Source: Streptomyces wedmorensis
Lineage (GTDB): Bacteria; Actinomycetota; Actinomycetes; Streptomycetales; Streptomycetaceae
Length of the DNA: 12,839 nucleotides
Assembly: GCF_000716445.1 (NCBI RefSeq)
Contig: NZ_JNWK01000104.1
Coordinates: 1-12,839 of the forward strand
Reading direction: 5' to 3'
The notes beneath the pieces are model-generated. The model made no database searches, was not told the DNA's origin, and was given only the letters and a program-made list of their open reading frames with translations. The position numbers and the translations under genes were made by a program. Below are positions 12,804 to 12,839 of the stretch, piece after piece; position 1 is the stretch's first letter; every line of letters begins with the position of its first letter.

Positions 12804-12839
12804 GCGGGTGGTGGGGTGGGGGGACGGGGGGATATGGGG

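Overview
The window looks like chromosomal DNA of a Streptomyces-type actinomycete. GC content is very high, codon third positions are almost always G or C, GTG starts are common, and the gene families are typical of the genus: XRE/DUF5753 regulator with DUF397 partner, GPP34 protein, large acidic D-Ala-D-Ala carboxypeptidase, sodium:solute symporter. I see no transposase, integrase, phage gene or CRISPR array. Nine protein genes and one tRNA gene can be supported; the remaining long open frames are antisense or shifted shadows caused by GC bias.

Layout, left to right. (1) 1-330 is non-coding and full of inverted repeats, including a 160-nt imperfect palindrome. (2) An ADP-ribosylglycohydrolase-fold protein (331-1449, +) has lost both acidic metal-binding motifs. 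It converges on (3) a sodium:solute symporter (3070-1532, -). (4) A short-chain dehydrogenase (4004-3222, -) and an uncharacterised predicted alpha/beta-barrel protein (4087-4920, +) are divergent and share an 82-bp promoter region holding a perfect 17-nt TetR-style palindrome. (5) On the minus strand follow GPP34 (7185-6484), an XRE/DUF5753 regulator (6259-5399) and a DUF397 protein (5217-5017), separated by hairpins. (6) On the plus strand lie a membrane-anchored D-Ala-D-Ala carboxypeptidase (7369-9966), preceded by an ECF-sigma-like promoter, and a polytopic membrane protein with a probable GT-C-like architecture (10100-12088). (7) On the minus strand are an SRPBCC-like protein (12574-12116) and tRNA-Arg(CCU) (12759-12687), with a strong terminator between them.

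How the parts may work together. The carboxypeptidase trims peptidoglycan stem peptides outside the membrane, and its promoter resembles those used in envelope stress. The next gene is also an envelope protein but is separated by a terminator. The SDR and its divergent partner probably form one ligand-responsive unit controlled by a TetR-family repressor encoded elsewhere. XRE plus DUF397 is the common Streptomyces developmental/toxin-antitoxin-like pair. The most unusual items are the apparent ADP-ribosylhydrolase pseudoenzyme, the repeated DQPT motif in the disordered cytoplasmic tail of the carboxypeptidase, and the palindromic element at the left edge.
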